A stretch of 64,000 nucleotides of DNA from Aselliscus stoliczkanus (lineage: Eukaryota; Chordata; Mammalia; Chiroptera; Hipposideridae): the NCBI GenBank assembly GCA_033961575.1, contig CM066732.1, positions 95,347,187 to 95,411,186 on the forward strand. Reading direction: 5' to 3'. A model generated the notes under the pieces. The model was not told where the DNA came from. It ran no database searches and saw only the letters and a list, made by a program, of their open reading frames with translations. Positions within the stretch are counted from its first letter, which is position 1. Each line of letters starts with the position of its first letter. A program made the position numbers and the translations under genes. Positions 57,961 to 64,000 of the stretch are shown piece by piece.

Positions 57961-58385
57961 ATACAAATTATGTTTGAAGGAATGATATTGAATTATCCAA
58001 TGTTTTCTTCCGAGACTATGAAGGAGCCCCACTGAGGGTCCCTGGGGCCTTATCCAGAAGTGGGACCATCCCAAGCCACAAGGTGGCAGTGCTGCTTGCT
58101 GAGGCCACCCTCCTTGGGCTAAGCATCCTCTGCTGTACCCCTGAGAGGGTCCACCTTCTATTCCAACTCTTCCCCTAGAAACACAGGGGCACCCCCTGAA
58201 AGAAAAAAGACAACCTGGTGTACACTGGTGGTTCCTCTCCTCTCTGCACCTACGTTAGGAGTGCAAATGATGCAAGGTTGTGGGATAGCAAATCAGGAAA
58301 CGTTCCCTTCCTTGGGGAAACTGGGACGCCTCCCCCACCAACACTTGACTAGTTGCCTCTAGTTGTGACAGCAGCTGCCAGTTTG
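57961..58385. other. Unannotated, moderately GC-rich stretch
   Basis: About 58,010-58,380 is more GC-rich than its surroundings and repeat-free by eye. No exon was recognised. Confidence 0.4.
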
Positions 58386-58560
<175 letters not shown>

Positions 58561-58935
58561 AAATTATTTTACAAATTGTGTCATTTCCTTGTTTTTATAT
58601 GTATGTTTGTTTTCATGTTTAGAACCTGTTCTTTTATTTCAGAACAATGATGTGGATAAAATGTTGAAAAAAACACATTTATTTTGTACCTAATTCTGTG
58701 CATATTTTCTATTTTCTTCTGCCTTTCAGTCTACACATTGGAAACCCTTCCTGCCTTTGAAGCAGGATCAATGCACTATGCTGATATAATTTCAACAAAT
58801 AACTTAACCAATGAAGTGTGTTGCATAGTGATATCATTTTGCATTATGCATTCTGGGCTTATAATAAAAGTACTTTATCTATAAAATAATAAAATAATTA
58901 TATTTATAAAATCATATCCCAATTAATAAAATGTT
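58561..58935. other. Unannotated AT-rich stretch
   Basis: Nothing recognised. Confidence 0.4.
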
Positions 58936-59219
58936 TAATAATTTATAAAAGTGGGCATTTGCACAATGTTTTTTTAATTCACCTAATCGTTCAAAGTGTA
59001 ATATTTAATGTTTTTTAGTATATTTACAAAGTTCTGCAACCATCACCACAATCAATTTTAGAATATTTTCATCACCCCCAAAAGAAACTCTGTGTCCATT
59101 AGTAATCAATCCCCATTTCCCCTCAAACTCCATCCCCAGGCCTAAGCAAGCATTAATCTATTTTTCTATACATTTGCCCATTCTGGACATTTCATATAAA
59201 TGGAATAATATAATACGTG

Positions 59220-59302
59220 TTTTTGTTTTTGTTTTTGAGGGCAGTGTTACTGGCCCTCATATGTGGGACTGAACCGGGGCCGCTGGCTTCCCAAGCCAGC
59301 GC
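59220..59302 (-). mobile_element. Short bat SINE lacking its 5' end
   Basis: Breaks off at 'aagccagcgc', losing the first 20-odd bases of the head. Target duplication 'taatacgtgt' still present on both sides, so the truncation happened at insertion. Confidence 0.92.
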
Positions 59303-59811
59303 TAATACGTGTGTTTTTGTGACTGGCTTTTTTCAACTTGGCATAATGTTTTCAGGGTTTATCCATGTTATTGTATATATCAGTAATTAAGTCCATTTTA
59401 TTGCTAAATAATATTCCATTGTATGGAATTTTACCTTCCATTCATCAATTGATGGATATTTGGTTTGTTTTTACTTTGGGGTTATTATGAATAATACTAC
59501 TATAATGTTCATGTACAAGTTTTTTTGTGGACATATGTTTTCATTTCTCTTGATTACATACCTAGGTAACTCTGTGTTTAACCTTTAGAGAAGCTACCAG
59601 GCTATTTTCCAGTAGCAACATGTGTGGGTTCCAATTTCTCCACATCCTAGAGGACAGTTATTATCTGCCTCTTGGATCACAGTCATCCTAGTAGGTGTGA
59701 GGTATTATCTCACTGTGGTTTTGGTTTGAGGTTTTGATTTTCATTTTCCTGATGGCTAGTGGCCATTTGCAGCTTCTTTGGAGAAATGTCTATTCAGATC
59801 CTTTGCTCATT

Positions 59812-59917
59812 TTTTTTTTTTTTGAGGATAGTGTCACTGGCTCTCATATGTGGGACCCGAACCGGGGCTGCTGGCTTTCCAAGCCAGCGCTTAACCACTG
59901 CGCCACTTGGCTGGCCC
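59812..59917 (-). mobile_element. Short bat SINE in L1
   Basis: Antisense head ending 'cacttggctggccc'. Target duplication 'cctttgctcattttttt'. Confidence 0.94.
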
Positions 59918-59978
59918 CTTTGCTCATTTTTTTTAGTTGGATTATTTGTTATTTATTATTGTGTTGTAAGAGTTCTTT

Positions 59979-60227
59979 TTGTTTGTTTGTTTGTTTGTTT
60001 GTTTTCTTTATTGGGTAACAGTGTGTTTTTTCTAGGACCTATCAGCTCCAAGTCAAGTAGCTATCCTTCAACCTAGTTGTGGAAGGCACAGCTCAGCTCC
60101 AAGTCAAGTTGCTGTTTTCAGTCTAGTTGCGGGGATCGCAGTCCACCATCCCACCATGCAGGAATCGAACCCCCAACCTTGTTGTTCAGAGCATGCGCTC
60201 TAATCAACTAAGCCACCCAGACTGCCC
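59979..60227 (-). mobile_element. SINE of the 'gagctgatgggtcct' family in L1
   Basis: (GTTT)n tail, then 'ttattgggtaacagtgtgtt', two 'cagctccaagtcaagt' units and a B-box complement 'ggaatcgaacc' near 60,161. Exact target duplication 'aagagttcttt' at 59968-59978 and 60228-60238. Confidence 0.92.
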
Positions 60228-61229
60228 AAGAGTTCTTTATATATGCTCCATACAAGCCTCTTATTAGACATCTGATTTGTAAATATTGTATTCCCTAATG
60301 GTGTTCTTTGAAGCCTAAAAGTTTTTAATTTTGATAAAGTTTAATTTATCTACTTTTTCTTCTGTCACTTGTGTTTTGCCCAACTGAAGGTTACAAAGAT
60401 TTATGTCTATACTTTCTGTATTTCTCCCAAGAAATATATGGTATATATAGTATGAGGTAGGAGTCCAATTATATTCCTTTGCGATTGGATATCCAGTTAC
60501 ACCAGCACCATTTGTTGAAAAGGCTAGTCTTTCCCCCATTGAATTGTCTTGGTACCCTTGTTGAAAATCAATTGATTGTAAATGTAAAGGTTTATTCCTG
60601 GGCTCTCAATTCTATTTTATTTTTCTATGTCTATCCTTATGCTGGCACCACACTGTCTTGATTACTATGAATTTATATAGTAAGTTTTGAAATTGGGAAG
60701 TGTGAGTTCTCCAACTTTTCCAACATTGTTTTGGCAACTCTGGCACCATGGAATTTCTATATGAACCTTAGAATCAGCTTGTCAATTTCTATAAAAAATC
60801 CAGCTGGGATTTTGATATGGATTATGTTGAATCTGTAGATCAATTTGAGGAGCATTAGCATCTCAATAATATTAAATTTTCTGATCCATGAACATAGGAT
60901 GTCTTTCTATTAATTAGATGCAAGTCTGCTTTTTACTTTATTTTTACTGGGCAAGAAACTAAAATATCAGATAGTTCTGGTTCATGCTCAAACATCTGAG
61001 TACTTTGGACTAAGCAGCACAGCCTGAGGATAACAGTCCCTTCCTTTGGGACTGTTGATCATAATAACTTGGAGTTGCTGCCACAACTGCTGGTTTTCTA
61101 TTGTAAGAAAGCTTGGCTAAGTCTTCTCCTCTTGACTTACTTTCCTTACCTGTAAAAAGGAAACCATAATTACCTCATTCCCTTCTGCAAAAATTTGCTG
61201 AATGAAATTTCTTTTAAAAATACATTATA

Positions 61230-61430
61230 AGGGGCGACCGGTTAGTTCAGGTGGTTGGAGCACAGATTTATGGTGCCAGGGTTGCCAGTTCAATTCCTGC
61301 ATGGGCCAAGGAGCTGCACCCTCCACAACTAGATTGAAACAACTACTTGACTTGGAGCTGATGGGTCCTGGAAGAACATGCTGTTCCCCAATAAAATTTA
61401 TTAAAAAACTATATATATATATATATAAAA
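61230..61430 (+). mobile_element. SINE of the 'gagctgatgggtcct' family
   Basis: Sense head 'ggggcgaccggttagttcag', B box 'agttcaattcc' near 61,288, and the body 'gacttggagctgatgggtcc' followed by 'ccccaataaaatttatt' and a (TA)n-containing tail. One tRNA head only. Confidence 0.85.
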
Positions 61431-61540
61431 TAAACAGACACAAGATTGGAACAGACACCTCATTAAAGAAGGTATATAAATGTTTAATAAACAAATGAAA
61501 ATATTCTCGGTATCATTAGCCAATATAGAAATGCATATTA

Positions 61541-61658
61541 GGGCCGGCCGAGTGGCGTGGTGGTTAAGCGCTAGCTTGGGAAGCCAGTGGCCCCGGTTCG
61601 GTCCCACATGTGAGGGCCAGTGACACTGTCCTAAAAAAAAAAAAAAGAAAAAAGAAGA
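61541..61658 (+). mobile_element. Short bat SINE in L1
   Basis: Head GGGCCGGCCGAGTGGCGTGG. Exact target duplication 'agaaatgcatatta' at 61527-61540 and 61659-61672. Confidence 0.97.
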
Positions 61659-61688
61659 AGAAATGCATATTAAAACCATGATGAGATG

Positions 61689-62145
61689 GGGGCCGGCTGA
61701 GTGGCTCAGTTGGTTAAGACCAACTCTGAGCAACAGGGCCGCTGGTTCAATTCCCACATGGGCCAATGACACTGTGCCCGAGCTGAGCTGTCACTGAGCT
61801 GCCAACAGCTGGTAGGATGGCTCAGCTGGTGTAACAAGATTGCCTGTTCGATGGTGGGCTATGCCCACCCGCAACTAAGACTGAACTCTGCACCCTGAGC
61901 TGAACTGCCACTCGAATGGCTCAGTGGATAGAGCGTGTGCTCTTAACAACAAGGCTGCTGGTTTGACTCCCACATGGGATGGTGGCTACGCCCACCTACA
62001 ACTAAGATTGAACACAGCACCTTGAGCTTAGAGGCCATGAGCTGCCGACGGGAAGCCAGATGGCGACTGGCGCCCTCTACAACAAACATTGAAGAACAGC
62101 AACTTGGCCAGTCCCCTTCCCCAATTCCCCAATTTAAAAAAAAAA
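61689..62145 (+). mobile_element. Composite SINE with three tRNA-like units (second copy)
   Basis: Same layout as 12,981-13,483: B-box-like sites at 61744-61754 (GGTTCAATTCC) and 61960-61970 (GGTTTGACTCC), with a degenerate middle unit near 61,815-61,860. Target duplication 'aaaccatgatgagatg' / 'aaaccataatgagata'. Confidence 0.92.
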
Positions 62146-62256
62146 AACCATAATGAGATATACATCCACAAGATATATAAATGTTTAATAAACAAATGAA
62201 AATATTCTCAGTATCATTAGTCAACAGAGAAATGCAAACTAAACCCATGATGAGAT

Positions 62257-62364
62257 GGGGCCGGCCGAGTGGGGCAGTGGTTAGGAGCTGGCTTGGGACA
62301 CCCGGGACCCTGGTTCGGATCCCACATATGAAGGCCAGTGACACTGCCCTCTCAAAAAACAAAA
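62257..62364 (+). mobile_element. Short bat SINE in L1
   Basis: Head GGGCCGGCCGAGTGGGGCAG. Target duplication 'cccatgatgagat' / 'accatgatgagat', equivalent to the site used by the composite SINE in the other duplicate. Confidence 0.94.
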
Positions 62365-63039
62365 CAAAAACCATGATGAGATATACATCCACCACAGTGG
62401 CTAAAATTAAAAAGACTGACAATGCCACATACTGGTAAGGATAGGGTGTAATTGGAACTCTCATTCACTGTTGGTGGGAGTGTTAAATGGTAAAACCACT
62501 TTGGAAAACAGATTGGCAGCTTTTTCAAAAAAAATAAATACATATAATGTAACAGTTATTTCACTCTGTTGTGTTTGTTTAAGAGAAATGAAATATATAT
62601 CCACAGAAAGATGTGTACATGCATGTTCATAGCAGTTTTATTCACAGTAACCAATAATCAGAAACAACTGAAATATCCAATGATTGGAGAATGACTAAGT
62701 AAATTGTGGTATATCCAATACAATTAAAGATAAGTCAATAATTTAAAAGAACAAATTACTGATGTATAGCATGCATGAATCTTAAAAATATTTGCTGAAT
62801 GAAAGAAGCCAGACACAAAAGAGTACATCCTGGATGATTTCATTTATATAAAATTCTATAACAGACAAAACTGAGCTCTAGGAACAGCAGATCAGTGGTT
62901 TCCTGGTGACAATGGGGGTGGGAGGATTGACTATAAAGAAGCATGAGGGAACTTTCTCAGGTGATGGAAATGCTCTGTCCTCATTGGAGTGATGGTTAGA
63001 TGGGTGTATACCTTTGGAAAAATTTATCAAGTTGCTTTT

Positions 63040-63454
63040 TTTTTTTTTTAAGATTTTATTAGGAATTGGGAGAGGGGAAAAGACAAGTTGCGGTCCTTTT
63101 TTGTTCTTCAGTCTAGTTGTGGAGGACGTCGCTTCCCTGGCCCATGTTGGTATCATCATTGCACTCTTCCTGCATGAGGCAGTCGCTCACTGGCCTCTGG
63201 ACAGTTGCTCACAGGGGCTCTTGGCAGCTCACACTAGCTGCTGGCCACTCACTGTAGCCTATGGCAGCCCACTGCAGCAGGGGCTGCAGCCTACACCATT
63301 GCCAGGGCTCGCACAGCCCAGCTCCAGATGGAGCTGTTGTTAGCTGTAGAGGGCAGTGTCACTGGCCCTCATATGTGGGATCCGAACCCAGGCCCCACTG
63401 CTCAGAGCTAGCGTCCCATATCAGCTCCAAACCAACGCATCACTCGGCAGGCCC
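63040..63454 (-). mobile_element. Long bat SINE, full length, in L1
   Basis: From 'aagattttattaggaattgg' to 'cactcggcaggcc'. Target duplication 'tcaagttgctttt' on both sides. CTCF-like core TAGAGGGCAG at 63347-63356. Confidence 0.95.
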
Positions 63455-63545
63455 TCAAGTTGCTTTTAATGTACTTGATGTGCACTGAAATTAATATACT
63501 TAAAATAGGTACATTTTGTTACATGTAAATCATACCTCAACCAAG

Positions 63546-63905
63546 GTGATTAAAAAATATCAAGTCCATACTACGGAGTTGGCTATTACAAGTGCTTTAG
63601 CTATTTCTATACCATATCTGTATCAGATCTTTCACTAATTACCCTAATGAATGTTAAAATGGGTTTTCATTGGTGAAAATAGACTTGATTGATAAATAAA
63701 TGTCTCTCTCAGTATTGTTATGAGGATTAAATGTGATAACATATCCAAGTACAGCTTTGATAGGTTTTACAAGTTAGTCATGGCTTGTAAGGCAGAGCTT
63801 CCTTAGGCTTCCAGCCTCCCAGCAATCCTGAATTAACTGCCTGAGAGGTCCTTCTGTCTGTCCCTGCTTGGGCATTGGCTTGCTTACATCACTTCCAGCC
63901 CTTAC
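63546..63905. other. Right-edge intergenic or intronic stretch
   Basis: A MIR-like remnant around 63,705-63,760 ('tattgttatgaggattaaat'); otherwise no repeat recognised. It may be intron if the exon candidate to the right is real. Confidence 0.4.
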
Positions 63906-64000
63906 CTTCGGAAAGGCCAAGATCTGTTGGAGCGTGATGGGAAAATCAATGGGATCTGCCTTGCCTCTGAGAGCCTGGAGGGCTTTGGGGTGGCCCTTTG
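63906..64000 (-). other. Possible partial exon at window edge
   Basis: On minus, a frame runs from the window edge to a good donor, CCGAAG|GTAAGGG (GT at 63904-63905), reading through ADPIDFPITLQQILAFPK. The plus strand also has an open frame here, so openness is weak evidence. I do not recognise the protein. In human the next gene after CHST14 is CCDC32 on the minus strand, but this peptide does not match the CCDC32 sequence I remember. Confidence 0.2.

Larger units (their letters stand above)
58940..60945 (-). mobile_element. Antisense L1 (3' UTR into ORF2) with three SINEs
   Basis: 3' UTR blocks ('tctgcaaccatcaccacaat', 'tttcatataaatggaataat') lead into ORF2-derived antisense ('ccatttgttgaaaaggctag', 'tgggattttgatatggatta'). 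It is interrupted by SINEs at 59,220, 59,812 and 59,979. No frame survives. Confidence 0.85.
61431..63545 (+). mobile_element. Sense L1 3' region with local duplication and four SINEs
   Basis: L1 ORF2-end and 3' UTR blocks: 'gtggctaaaattaaaaagac', 'ccactttggaaaacagattg', 'gcatgttcatagcagtttta', 'cattggagtgatggttagat'. A segment of about 90-110 bases occurs twice (about 61,471-61,540 with 61,673-61,688, and 62,171-62,256). Confidence 0.85.

Overview
This is a mammalian nuclear window, most likely from a bat. The left edge holds the last four coding exons of BAHD1 (GT-AG introns), followed by the single-exon sulfotransferase gene CHST14 in the same orientation; BAHD1-CHST14 is the gene order known from human 15q15.1. 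The rest carries MIR, L2, hAT, MaLR and L1 fossils typical of placental mammals. About 31 tRNA-derived SINEs have heads beginning GGCCGGCC and bodies ending AATAAAATCTTT. From memory these resemble rhinolophoid-bat SINEs, so a horseshoe or leaf-nosed bat is the best guess. No database search was possible, and the species call is an inference.

Layout. 1-2102: BAHD1 3' coding exons (most of the BAH domain), then a 3' UTR to about 4160. 4160-6260: short intergenic stretch with MIR relics. 6260-7210: CpG island promoter running into the intact 376-codon CHST14 frame (6774-7904), with its 3' UTR and poly(A) signal ending near 8680. 8.7-64 kb: about 55 kb with no recognised protein-coding gene. It is built from L1 fragments (largest 52.1-57.1 kb and 58.9-60.9 kb, both antisense), two dead mariner elements (20,580-21,151 and 43,003-44,285), hAT relics, a MaLR LTR, the SINEs and long microsatellites. 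Three spots in it look regulatory: paired RFX X-boxes with an E-box at 17.47-17.61 kb, a GC-rich patch at 42.3-42.5 kb, and an orphan CpG island at 46.2-47.0 kb. A possible exon boundary lies on the minus strand at the right edge (63,906-64,000).

How the parts work together. BAHD1 is a chromatin silencing factor and CHST14 is a Golgi dermatan 4-O-sulfotransferase; they are neighbours by synteny, not by pathway. The long right-hand part reads as an archive of transposition. SINEs with clear target-site duplications sit inside L1s, one mariner sits inside an L1, one short L1 tail sits inside another L1, and SINEs have reused the same target. The most unusual content is the set of composite SINEs with three tRNA-like promoter units, and a CTCF-like core carried by the long SINE family. 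I found no complete new gene system.
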